From positions 498,551-562,550 of the forward strand of contig QANY01011423.1 in the NCBI GenBank assembly GCA_003255025.1: 64,000 nucleotides of DNA. Reading direction: 5' to 3'. Below the pieces are notes generated by a model that was not told the origin of the DNA, did not search any database, and saw only the letters and a program-made list of their open reading frames with translations. Positions 47,601 through 58,557 of this stretch are shown here, one piece after another. The stretch comes from Datisca glomerata. Lineage: Eukaryota; Streptophyta; Magnoliopsida; Cucurbitales; Datiscaceae. Each line of letters begins with the position of its first letter. Positions within the stretch are counted from its first letter, which is position 1. The translations under genes were made by a program, and so were the position numbers.

Positions 47601-48227
47601 AAATTTCAAGTTTCAACTTGTAATTAAATTTCATGGTTATTCTTAATTAATTACTGGTAGGGGACTCTTTATTTACTCTTAATCACTCCAATCTCCACAA
47701 TGGCATGCCATATTTAATATAAGAATAATATGTAGAAACCAATAAGTTATTAGGAAAAATTAACTAAAGATTGTGAAGTGCTTGTGGCTTTCGCTTGTGG
47801 AGAGTTCTATATATATTAATCACCATCATCGTCTCACACGTCATTGTTATATATATACAAAATTAATATTTTTTTCTTAATGTTGGGATTGATAATATTA
47901 TATGTTGTTAATTGGAGTTGCTGATCACATATATCATATGTACCGTGGGTATGAATGCATGCAAGCAGGCGATTTACACAAGGAGTAGGACAATATGGGA
48001 TGATCTCAAGATCAAATGTGGTGAAGTTCAGAACACGAGCCCAAGTAGCCAGTCATGCTCACAAGTTAATATATGGTAGTCCTAAGAAAGTAAATAAAAC
48101 AGGTACCACAGTAGAAGAAGATGATACCACCTCACCAGCAACCATTAACAATAATCCAGCCCCCGGCCAGCAATCAGAGTTACCACGGAATGCTGATTCA
48201 ACCGGTCAAGGAGACGATGTTTCATAG
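44669..48227 (+). CDS. MYB-B: SHAQKYF-class MYB-like protein with three MYB repeats made by exon duplication
   Basis: Four exons, 44669-44772, 45401-45889, 46990-47340 and 47969-48227, join at GT..AG sites into a single frame of 400 residues. Every intron is phase 2 and cuts a MYB repeat just after W-T-E-D-E-(H/K). Exons 2 (489 nt) and 3 (351 nt) are therefore symmetrical and can be duplicated or skipped without loss of frame. Repeat 1 is nearly canonical: PWNEDEHRLFMHGLEKYGRG, EWKKIS, then SRTPAQVASHAQKFY. Repeats 2 and 3 are shorter (RFTQGVGQYGMISRSN, RTRAQVASHAH) and have lost the second Trp; repeat 3 has also lost the first. Linkers carry copies of ESSQVELSSDYDESSVMPDL. The usual family has one such repeat and acts as a nuclear transcription factor. 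The ATG at 44669 is chosen because it is in frame; the ATG homologous to MYB-A's (44580) is not. Expression is unknown. Confidence 0.75.
46391..46713 (+). repeat. 158-bp tandem duplication covering intron sequence and the MITE's left end
   Basis: Bases from about 46391-46548 recur at 46549-46706 and slightly beyond, with few differences (atcatcatcatcgtctcata, then aaaaccatttccgacgggca). The first copy ends inside the MITE's left part (about 76 bases of it) and the second continues into the complete MITE. The boundary is a tatatata run. Confidence 0.85.
46631..46913. mobile_element. CACTA-type MITE in MYB-B intron 2
   Basis: The ends are CACTACTACAAAAA and TTTGTAGTAGTG, flanked by ATT (46628-46630) and ATT (46914-46916). 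It is 283 bp with no coding capacity. The equivalent intron 3 at about 47895-47900 keeps the empty site (gggattgataatatt). The cgacggg subterminal motif ties it to the larger CACTA elements in this window. Confidence 0.92.
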
Positions 48228-48339
48228 GCAGCTCCTAATTTTATTCGCTTTTTGTAAATTCATGTAGTTAGTACTGCCCATGATGCATATATACTTTGTG
48301 CAAGCATGCAATATTGCCGATTGACAAAGCTCTTTTTGT

Positions 48340-48380
48340 CCCCCCCCCCCCCCCCCCCNNNNCCCCCCCCCCCCCCCCCC
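48340..48380 (+). repeat. Poly-C tract with a 4-base sequence gap
   Basis: About 19 C, then NNNN (48359-48362), then 18 C. It lies in the presumed 3' UTR of MYB-B, where MYB-A has a plain ttgttttttttgttc-like stretch. The true length is unknown. Confidence 0.9.
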
Positions 48381-48847
48381 TATTTTGCATTAGTTAAGAA
48401 ATGGGAGGATTTGTTGAAATGATTAGATGGTCATTAATTAGTTAAGTCAAAGAATTTTAGGTTCAATGATCAATTAATTTCATGTTTCTAAGACTCCATC
48501 CCTTCTAATTTCTTTTCTTTTAAAGAGCAATTTTGTTTGATTAATCTTTGAACTCTATATTTTTTGTTGTTATGGCTGACTAGTGTAAATAAAAATATTC
48601 TCTATATTTATATATACTATATACGTGAAAATATATCTACGAAAACTTCTATTGTACCGGCCGTCGGATTAAGAATTTCATCATCACCGTAAATGTACCT
48701 CATTTTAGATGAGATATACATCAAATTTGTAGTGCATATATTGTACTTTATTCGTAAGCGCAACACAAATTAATATTGTACCAAAAAATGAGATATCCAA
48801 AATGACATACCTCGTTGTTTATTGTGTAAATATCTCATCTAAGGTTA
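48381..48847. other. MYB-B downstream region
   Basis: It matches the MYB-A 3' region (agatggtcattaattag, cttctattgtaccggcc) and has no other gene. The duplication homology ends shortly before the CACTA element. Confidence 0.55.
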
Positions 48848-51800
48848 CACTACAAGAAAAATGATTTATGACGACGGGGTTTCCTCATTGTTAGAAATTA
48901 ATCATGACGGGTAAGCAACAATCGTCATAAAAGGTGTTGTGGAAACATTTTCATTTTTTACGACAGGGAACATCACGACAGTTATGAGAAGAGTCATCGT
49001 GATTGTTCTACAATCATTTATGAAGGTTTATTTATCAACCGTCGTTGTTTAATTTTATTTTTTATATAATTCTACACACCGTCATTTTTGGTATTTGTTT
49101 ACGACGGTTGCGGGAAGAGCCGTCGTGATTGTTCTACAATCATTTACGATGATTTATTTATCAACCGTCATAATGTTTAATTTTATTTTTATATAATTCT
49201 ACACACTGTCATTTTTTGTATATGTTTACGACGGTTTTATTACTCACCGTCGTCTTTTATTATATATTTTTTTTAAATTTAGTTACAGAATAATTGTGCC
49301 AACCTATTAGAATTTAACAAAAAATGATACAGAAGAACGCACAAATATCTCAGCAGAGAATATAACTCTTCTTTGCATAAATATGATTATTTTTAAAATT
49401 TCTAATATTGTAGACTAGAAAAAATAAATAACGATGTTAATTACAAAAACCTTGAAACTAATAAACCTTGAATACACATTTTTGTTGTTCTAGTTGCTCC
49501 CAAATTGTCCTACTTAGATGTTGAACCCTGAAAAAAATAAGGTTAGTTTAACCCATCTATTTATCATAAACTAAAGTAAACGAGTATTGAAAGTTATCAT
49601 ACATACATGAAAGTTGATATTTACTGCTTCGTTTATTCAATCATGTGTTACATTATAGATTGTAAACTTGACCCTGAGTAAAAGATGAAACATACAAAGT
49701 TAAATAAATTATAAACGCATTAATTTCATACTAATCACAAGACATAGTTACCTGTAATACATTCAATAATCACAGTGTCTTCGTCATTTGGTCGAACATA
49801 AGTAACCTCATTTTCACCATCTATGTCAATTGTTTCAACAGAAGACATCTCTTTCGCAAACAAATAACAATCTAATAATGTATCATCTCAATCTTAAACA
49901 ACAGTACGTTTACGATATTCTCTTAGAGTGGAAGATAAGACAATTGATCATCTCGGATCTTTTGAATCTGTGAAGCCAAAATGAAAAGCTCATTTTTGTA
50001 ACCTCATCTTGCAAGATCAACTAATGTAAATTCAAGATCATCAACTCTTATCCCATTACTATTCTCAACCCACGCACATTTAAACAAGGAAGCCTAAATG
50101 TATGATAATTAAGCTCACAAATCTCTTTGATCACTCCATAAAAAGACAGGTCTGAATAAATAAGATTATTATCCTTAACACTTGCAATCTGCATTGTATG
50201 TGCAACTACACTAACTCCACTATTCTAGAAGCATCGATCGTTATCATGGCATTTTGTATGAAATCTATAGTCATTTATGGCGTAACTAAAATATTTGATT
50301 ACCTCATAAGCTGGGCCTTTTGCTATCCACCTCAACATATTTGTTACACTTCTAGAGACATCAATATCATTTGCAACCTACAAATGACAATCTGTGATTA
50401 AGTACTTTATAAAATTTACAAGTTTGAATATATATCATTATCACACAAGCTACCTGATCACGCAACTAATAAATAAATGTTTGGTTATGTTACCTATGTA
50501 GCAGCACAAAACAAAAACTCAAATAGAGTATGAAATAAATAATTTTTATAAAAAAACAATGAGCATGGTAACACATAAACGATTGAGAGATTATTATGCT
50601 TACTCGGTATAGGGTTGAACTTCATTAATATTTTCTAATACGTAACGATGTGCTTGCTTCCACTGTTCATGATCAATTCTCTCTACACGACCACTTGATA
50701 AAGGCTTACCATCTTTCAAATCATCATATGAGCATGGAACTCCAATTGATTTAACTCCTAGACATTCAATACAAAACTCTACAGCTTCTTCAGCAATATA
50801 ACACTCACCAATACAACCTTCTGGACGATTGTGATTTCTTACATAACCCTTTAACACATTCATATATTGTTTAAATGGATACATCCACTGCAAGTAAAAT
50901 GGTCCACAGAGTTGTACCTCTCTAACAAGGTGCATAGTGAGATGAACTGTAATGGTGAAGAATGTGGGAGGAAAAGTTCTTTTCAAGAATACATAACGTC
51001 ATCACAATTTCTTTTTGTAGCACATCTAGTCGTGTAACATCTATAACCTTATTACAATTTGCATTAAAGAATGAGCAAAGTTTGCTGATTTCATATCCTA
51101 CATGATCCGGTAATAATCCATGTATTGCCACAGGAAGTATGTGTTGCATTAATGTATAACAATCATGAGATTTCAACTCATTAAAACTAAGATCTTTCAA
51201 AGAAATCATATTTTGAAAATTTGATGAGCACCCTTTAGGAACTTTTATGTTAGCTAATGTAGTGGATAGTTTATTCTTTTCTGCTCATGACAATTTTTAA
51301 CAAGCTGGGGGTGGAACTATTTTTTTTTCATCGACTTTTGGTGCTAATTCTGGTTTAATGCCCATTTTCACAAGATCCATATGAATAGACAGCTCATATA
51401 TTTTTTTCAATGTGCATAACATCGAGACAATATCGAACATGCAAGCTTTTACAATATTTTAGATTGAAAAAAATTGATTTCTTCTTCCAGTAAGATTTAA
51501 GCTTAAACACAATGGGAAGCACAAGTGTCGTGTGCGCAACGGGACAAAAAAGGTGGGGCAGCCGCGCATATGGGGTAGGGAGAAAGAAGATGAAAAAAAA
51601 AAACTAGAGTTGGTACTTAAAAGGAGACAAGCACGACGAGGGTTATACACCCCATATTGCTTGTCGTAAACAAAATGACGGGGTTGTTTAATTCTCATGA
51701 TAGGGCATCGATCCCCCGTCGTGCGTTTCCTACACAACACAACGGGGTGTTGAGACCCCATCGTGTTTTACTAACGATGGGGTCCCCTTACCCTGTCGTT

Positions 51801-51985
51801 TTGTATAAACTTGAAGCACAAAACGACGGGGTTTCATGACCCTGTCATGCTTTACCCTCTTATGTACGATGGGGATTAGAAGTCCGTCATTTTTGTGTTT
51901 CATAATGTGCATAACGACGGGGTCTTTTTGCCCTGTCGTGACTCATTTTTTACGCGCATCGTCGAAAATTTAAATTGTAGTAGTG
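48848..51985 (-). mobile_element. CACTA element, 3.1 kb, with decayed transposase on the minus strand
   Basis: The left end is CACTACAAGAAAAATG and the right end AAATTGTAGTAGTG. It is flanked by TTA at 48845-48847 and TTA at 51986-51988, the 3-bp duplication of this superfamily. Dense cgacggg/cgtcgt subterminal repeats fill about 48870-49260 and 51620-51960. The size and the broken transposase make it non-autonomous. Confidence 0.88.
50600..51209 (-). pseudogene. Transposase remnant, DUF4218-type region of a TNP2 CACTA transposase
   Basis: Two overlapping frames give the pieces in order. 51209-50922 reads LKSHDCYTLMQHILPVAIHG, then LCSFFNANCNKVIDVTRLDV. 50986-50600 reads HLVREVQLCGPFYLQWMYPF, then YIAEEAVEFCIECLG. 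This is the DUF4218 region found after TNP2 in plant En/Spm transposases. A frameshift near 50940 splits it. Further decayed transposase may lie at 49700-50500 but is not clear. Confidence 0.85.
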
Positions 51986-53229
51986 TTATATGTATCTAAA
52001 GAATAGGTTAGGTGTCATATCATATTAACGGTATAGTATATAGACCATATCCCTATATGTACATATAATTAAGAGACACATAAGATCGATAAAAGTCATT
52101 TTATCTAAGTTGTAGTTTTAATATTCCAATACTACCATTTATTATTTTGATACAGCTAAATATGGTCGGTTGACTCGTATACCAATACATAAATTGAATG
52201 GTTTTACTTAATGAGATTTAATTTATTTAATTATCCTTAGTAATATATGAATTTTAATGAATTAATAGTTAAGTAAGAAATTTTTAATTTTCAAAGTCTA
52301 TTTTAATATAATATTAATTTCCATTAATATGTAAATTTAATTTTTCTCTGTCTTTTGGTATTTATTTTTGCTTTTAATTGTAAACTAGAAAATTTTTTAT
52401 CTTTGTTTTCCTATCTACTTTGATTTAAAGAAAAGAAATTATTAAATTTTGCTTAACTTATCACCATTATCATATTTTCATCTACTATAAATAGTTTTGA
52501 ACATGCAACAATATTATGATAATTAAAACACTATCGTGGAATCACATGTCATGATAGGTGAGCCTATTTTTCACGAGGGGAATTCACACGATCAACAACC
52601 GTTGTAGAAAAAAATTGTTAGTCGTAAAAAATAGTCATTATTACACTGTCGCAACTTTAATTTTCCATCATAAAGTATGATATTTACGACAACGTTCTAT
52701 TTAATCACCGTTGTACTATAGTCCGAAATCAATTTCCTGTCGTAAAAATTATTGTTTGAAATCACATTTTTGGAATTGGCTGTCGTGTAATATTGAATTA
52801 ATTTGTGTATTATGTATTAAGTGTCGTGTAATATTGAATTAACTCCAATGTAATATTGAATTAATTGTCTTTTAATATGGTCTTAAATTTAATTTTTTCG
52901 TAATAAATTTGTTAAAAGCAATGCTTTCGTCGTGAAATACTGAAACATACTATACATGTCAAGTAATTTTCATTATTTTTCACTTTTGGAAAAAAATTGT
53001 TCAATATTATTTTACACGACAATAGAAAGTAAATAATAATATCTGAAGATGGAGTGTTGAGTATATGGATAATTATGTAGATTAATGAGTTATTAAAAAA
53101 AATTAAATATTAATTGTATAATTAATTTGATCGACAAATGAAAACATTCATCTATATTAGATTAGACATCTTCATTCACTTAATTAATTTGCTCAAGGGT
53201 TGACTTAATTAATTTCGTTATGGCTACAG
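51986..53229. other. AT-rich intergenic DNA with a degenerate MYB intron
   Basis: From about 53041 the sequence resembles the end of the MYB intron (attaatgagttatta). At 52560-52750 are weak cgtcgta-like motifs recalling CACTA subterminal repeats. Nothing else is recognised. Confidence 0.45.
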
Positions 53230-53253
53230 GCTATTTCTAGAGGGACTAGAAAA
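53230..53253 (+). pseudogene. Remnant of a third MYB exon
   Basis: After an acceptor-like ctacag, the sequence GCTATTTCTAGAGGGACTAG, then AAAAT, matches the first 24 bases of MYB exon 2. It encodes LFLEGLEN in the MYB frame, then diverges. This is the only surviving coding trace of a third copy. Confidence 0.6.
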
Positions 53254-53638
53254 TCAAATTTGTCTCTTTCAATTCCATTCAAAATCAAGATTTTTTTAAT
53301 ATCTATTTTTCCCCATTTTTCATGTAACATTCCCTTTTCCTCCACTTTCACCTATTTATTCAAGGTTTCTTTATTTTTAGTTCATTATTCTGAGTAGACG
53401 AGAAAGAAATGAGATTTCTTGAAGCACTCCAGGTTCCTAACTTAGAGAAAATTTTGAAAGAAAAGTATCATTGAACATAAATACAATCGTGAAGAGATTG
53501 CCTCATATTACCATTGAGTATATATTACAATTTCATCACCACACCAAAGGCTTTTTCATACTTTTCTTCTCAAAAACACCCTTTTCTTAGAGTAATTGTT
53601 CTAAAAATTTGAGGCAAAATAAGATTTTCTACCTACCA
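53254..53638. other. Intergenic DNA left of the Copia-D element
   Basis: No gene, repeat or regulatory signal is recognised. Confidence 0.4.
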
Positions 53639-53951
53639 TGTTATGAATTAATGACTAACAGTGGGGTTTAATGTGCAGATCATACTGCAAAAGGGAGAAG
53701 AAAGAGAGAAGAGGTGAGAAATGAAAAGTAACACCGAGGGTTATATTGGTACAGTTCCAGAAATGGAACCTACGTCCAGTCGCCGGAGAAGGCAATCTAC
53801 TAACTTTGGAGTCCAGAAATTTACAGAGAAATACAAAAGGCTCAAGTATACAGAAATACATATTACAAGCTCTCTCTCACTCAGCTTCGAACCCAGGTAA
53901 CAGACCTCCATCGATGCTAGTCTTTCTTGCTAATTGGGAACAGAATCAATT

Positions 53952-53993
53952 GCGTGTGCGTGTGCGTGCGCGCGTGTGTGTGTGTGTGTGTGG
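53952..53993 (+). repeat. (GT)n/(GC)n microsatellite in the Copia-D left LTR
   Basis: Alternating gtgtgc and then gtgtgt units run for about 42 bases. They form a potential Z-DNA tract and are absent from the paired right LTR. Confidence 0.85.
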
Positions 53994-54196
53994 TGATGTC
54001 GTGATAGTCTTAGGTAGTTTGATTTAGTTACTAGGATCCCTCATTGGCTTGATAGTTATAAATAACTGTCAAAACAGTATAATGATAGCAAGATAACTAG
54101 CTTAAGTTGATACACAGCTTTACAAAATCTCCACATTGTATCAAGCTTCAGTTAGGACCTCCCAAACCCTGGAGTTCTCTAGCTGTTCTTCAGACA

Positions 54197-55744
54197 TCAG
54201 TTTGAAAGTGTCCTCACATTTATCAAGTATAAGCAATGCTCAAACTTGACAGATGTGACAGGTTTTATGATAATGTCAGTAGGGTTGTCATCAATGTGAA
54301 TCTTCACCACAGCTACCTTTCCTACTAAAATCACCTCTCTTATAAAATGAATTCTTATATCTATATGTTTAGTTCTCTCGTGGTGCATTTGGTTCTTAGT
54401 CAAGTGGATTGCACTTTGATTACCACAGTATATTGTTATATTGTTTTGTTTGACGCTTAGTTCCTCAGCAATCCCTTTTATCCATAAAGCTTCCGTAACT
54501 GCCTCAGTTGTTGTAATATATTCAGCTTATGTTGTAGATAAGGCCACCACTAGTTGAAGTGTAGATTTCCAGCTTACAGTGCAACCAAAAACTGTAAACA
54601 CATACCCTGTTAAAGACATTCTCTTGTCTAGGTCACCTGTAAAATCAGAGTCAACATAGCCTTGAATGATTTCACCTTCTGTGTTTACCTTTTCAGACAC
54701 CAAACGTTGCCTGAGAGTTCCTCTTAGATATCTCAAGACCCATTTAAGAGCCTTTCAATGTTCCTTGTCAGGTTTTGCCATGAATCTATTGACTAAATTT
54801 ACTACATATGCTAGATCAGGTCTTGTACAAACCATAATGTATATAAGGTTGCCCACAACACTAACGTAGGGAATTTTCTCCATTAGATCTTACTCTACTC
54901 TTGTTTTAGGAGATTGTTCAGATGTTAGCTGAAAATGAGTAGCTAATGGAGTCTTGATAAATTTTGAGTCCGCCATTCCATACTTCTTAAAGACTTTGAG
55001 AATATAATCCTCCTAAAGAATAAACATTTTATTTTTCACCTTGTCTCTACAAATGTCCATTCCAAAAATTCTTCTAGTTTCTCCTAAATCTTTCATCTCA
55101 AATTCCCTATGAAGTAAAGCCTTAAGCTCTCTGATTTCAACTATATTAGATGATTCAATGAGCATTCTACATACAACAACAAATATAGTCTTGATCTGTT
55201 ATCACTATACTACAGTATACACAACTGTCAAACATGCTTCTAAATAACCCATTTCTAGTCATAAACTCATCAAATTTCAGATACCATTATCTTAGCTCTA
55301 TTTTAAACCATAAAAAGATTTCTTGAGAAGTCATACATTATTTTCTTCTCCTCTCTTTATGAAGTCATCAGGTTGAGCCATAAAAATCTTTTCCTATAAG
55401 TTTCCATGTAGAAAAGTTGTTTTGACATCTATTTGTTCTAGTTCTAGTCCATATTGGGTGACTAGAGCTAGAAGCAATCTAATTGAGGTGTGATTTACCA
55501 CTCATGAATATATTTCAAAATAGTCTATGTCCTCTGTCTGACTAAAACCCTTAGCTACCATTCTAGTTTTGAATCTAGATTTCTCAGCTCCTAGACTTTT
55601 TTGTTTCACCTTGAAAATCCTTTTATAGTCATCAATCTTTTGTCCCTCAGGTTTGTCAACTAGAACCCAAGTGTGGTTCTTGTCTAAAGAGTTTATCTCC
55701 TCTTTCATAGCCTCAAGCCACTGGTTTTGGTTCTGGCTTGTCAT
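54197..55744 (-). pseudogene. Copia-D reverse transcriptase and RNase H remnants
   Basis: RT fragments lie at 55744-55502 (WLEAMKEEINSLDKNHTWVL) and onward to about 54800. RNase H lies at 54736-54527 (GYVDSDFTGDLDKRMSLTGY) and 54403-54197 (HHERTKHIDIRIHFIRE). Multiple stops separate them. Confidence 0.8.
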
Positions 55745-56099
55745 AGCTTCATGAAAATTTCTGGGTTAATTTCCATTCAGGTTTTCTACTACTACTAGAG
55801 CAAATGCAATAAGGTCTGCATATACATACCCAACAGGTGGTCTGAGATGTCTCTTCTTTCTATCTCTAGTTAATTGATAGTCTGAAAGGTCTTCCTATTC
55901 TTCATGTGTTTCAAATTGTTCTTGGTGTTCATCATTTGGTCCAAATTCTGTGTTGATGAAGCTTGAAGCATTAGGTTCTTTGCTGTGTTTCCAAGCTCCA
56001 CCTCAAAACCAATCTCACTGGTTTTTCTAATTTTTGGTTGATTGATCATATTAGAATTGGTCGTATACATTTGAACCTCTCTAAATGTAACATCTCTAC

Positions 56100-57180
56100 T
56101 TATGAAGCTCTTGGACCTGTTTTAATTTGAAAACCATAGTTTGTGACCTTTATTCCTTTAGGGTAGCCAACAAACATGCACCTTCTTGTCCTTGGATCTA
56201 GTTTTCCCTTTTTGATGTGAGCATATGCCACACATCCAAAATCCTCTAGGTTAGTGAGATTTGGTGAAGATCCAGTCCAAACCTCTTCAGGTGTTTTAAA
56301 CTCTAAGATTTTTGAAGGACATATGTTTATAAGATAGGGTGCTGTATTGGCATGTTTTTCCCAAAACTTCTTAGGTAGATTAACACTTGACAACATACAC
56401 CTTACCTTTTCTAGGAGAGTCATATTCATCCTCTCAATCAGTCCATTCTGCTGAGGAGTGTCAGGTATTGTTTTGTGCCTCACAGTATCCTCATCCTTGT
56501 AAAACTTGTTAAATTTTTCATTTAAGTATTCTAACCCATTATCAATTCTCAATTTCTTAAGACTTTTGCCTACTTGCAACTCTACCATTTCTTTCCATTC
56601 TCTAAACTTTCTGAATGCCTAACTCTTCGATTTAAGTATATAAATCTAGACTTTCCTAGAGCAATCATCAATAATAGAGATAAAGTATTTTTCTCTACTT
56701 AGTGATTTAGTAGTTAATGGTCTGTAGAGATTTGAGTGAATATAACTCAGAATTTCTTGTGTTCTGTGAGTTGTAGAGCTGCACTTAACCCTGGCTTCCT
56801 TCTCATAGACACAATGTTCACAAAACTTCAAGTTATCCAGCTTTTCTCCATTAAGAAGGCCATGTTTCTCAAGTTCTTGTAGCCTCTTTTCACTCACACG
56901 TCCCAACCTTTTATGCCATAGGATTGATCTATCAATTTGTGGTGTAGATACAGAGTTTGCTGCACTAATTAATGCACTTCCTTGGAGTACATATAGACCA
57001 TTTTCTTTTAAACCTCTCATCACAACCATGGAGCCCTTGTAAATTTTAAGAACTCTATTTTCTCCCTTATAGGTGTACCCACTTTCATCCAGAACTCTAA
57101 GTGAAATGAGATTCATTTTCAAATCAGGCACAAATCTTGCTTCTGACAATATTTCTTAGATCCATCATGTGTTTTAATCC
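56100..57180 (-). pseudogene. Copia-D integrase and protease-linker remnants
   Basis: 57149-56646 reads [20 protein letters not shown], a zinc-binding part (LWHKRLGRVSEKRL, CEHCVYEKEARVK) and FISIIDDCSRKV. 56588-56100 reads LRIDNGLEYLNEKF, TPQQNGLIERMNMTLLEK and DFGCVAYAHIKKGKLDPRTR. A break near 56620 splits the core. LGR stands where the zinc-binding LGH is expected. Confidence 0.82.
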
Positions 57181-57999
57181 CGATGGTTCCAGATCCAATT
57201 ATTTTACACTCTTTATTGTCTCCAAATAAAACTTTTCCACCATCATGCCTAGAGAAAGTTTCAAACCAGTCCATGTTTGATGTCATGTGGAATGAGCACC
57301 CAGAGTCAAGGATTCACTATTTTTCAGAGTTTTTGGTTGCCACCACTAGAACATCAGCATTTTTATATACATCTTCTACCACAGCAGCATCACCATCAAC
57401 CCCTATTTTGCCTTAGGTCCCATCTTTTTCTTAGGACAAAGTCTTCTAATATGACAATCTTCATGACAGTGATAACATCTCACTTTCTTATAGTTCTTTG
57501 CATTTCTGCATTTTGAATTTAAAGCTCCAACTACATCTTCTAGTGACGGTATCTCTTTACCATGCTTGAGAATGTGGACAAAGGTCTCATATGATCTTGG
57601 TCACGAGTGTAACAGTACCAAGTCCTTGTCTTCATCATCATATTCCACTTGTACATTCTCAAGATCAAGACACAACTTATTGAACTCGTCAATGTGTTCT
57701 TAGAGATTCTTTCCCTCTGCCATTCTGTATGTAAAGAACTTTGCTTTTAAGTACAATATGCTTGACAAAGTCTTTGTCATGTACAGGCTCTCTAGCTTGA
57801 GCCAGACCTCAGCCACATACATCATTTTAGATATTTCCCTTAGAACTTTTTCACTTAGGCTTAGGATTAAGGAATTGTATGCCATTTTCATGATATCTTT
57901 CTTTTTATCTTCTGAATAACTTGCTGGCATCTTACTTTCTCCCTCGAGTGCTTCATCAAGTCTTAAGTTTCTCAAAAGTGCTAGCATCTTCATTTTCAA
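57181..57999 (-). pseudogene. Copia-D gag remnant
   Basis: 57999-57700 reads LRLDEALEGESKMPASYSED and VLREISKMMYVAEVWLKLES, typical of the copia capsid (UBN2) region. The knuckle area near 57430-57500 is degenerate. Confidence 0.7.
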
Positions 58000-58557
58000 A
58001 TGGCAAAGTCAATAATGCCATCAAGCTTATCAATGTACTATTTGGTTAAAGTAGTGGTCATTGCATAAGCTTTCTTGAGAGTTTCTTAATTTTGAGTCAA
58101 TAATCTTGAATTATCAAAAATTTTGAATTGTGAAGTTTGAACCCCTTTAGTTTGACAACCTTTGGCTCTGATACCACTTTCGTTATGAATTAATGACTAA
58201 CGGTGGATTTTAATGTGCAGAACAACATGCAAGTGGGAGAAGAATGAAAGAAGAGGTGAGAAATGAAAAGTAACATCGAGGGTTATATTGGTTCAGTTCT
58301 AAAAATAGAACCTACATCCAGTCACCGGAGAAGGAATTCTACTAGCATTGGAGGCCAGGAATTTATAAAGAAATATAAAAGGCTCAAGTATACAGAATTA
58401 CAGATTACAAGCTCTCTCTCACTCAATTTCAAAACCCAGGAACAGACATTCATCGATGCTATCTAAGAGTTACAGATTGGTAATCTTCTAGTCTTCTTTC
58501 TTATGTGAATCTATGGGATTATCTTTGGGTTAAAAAGGAGCTCGCTGCCTTCCCACC

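Larger units (their letters stand above)
53639..58557 (-). mobile_element. Decayed Ty1/copia element (Copia-D) on the minus strand
   Basis: A left LTR begins TGTTATGAATTAATGACTAA at 53639. Its partner starts at 58181 with (C)GTTATGAATTAATG. Between them, minus-strand fragments read gag to RNase H from right to left. The primer-binding site TGGTATCAGAGCC on the minus strand lies at 58164-58176, next to the right LTR. The LTRs match for about 280 bases and then diverge: the right LTR is interrupted from about 58460, and a Ty3-type solo LTR follows. The outer borders are approximate. Confidence 0.8.

Noticed and set aside
48340..48380. CRISPR or telomere-like array
   Set aside because: It is a homopolymer with a gap; no spaced repeats are present anywhere in this plant DNA.
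52560..52750. A further CACTA element suggested by cgtcgta-like motifs
   Set aside because: No terminal inverted repeats or target duplication were found around it.
53952..53993. GT run as a regulatory element of a gene
   Set aside because: It lies in the LTR of a dead retrotransposon, with no host gene next to it.
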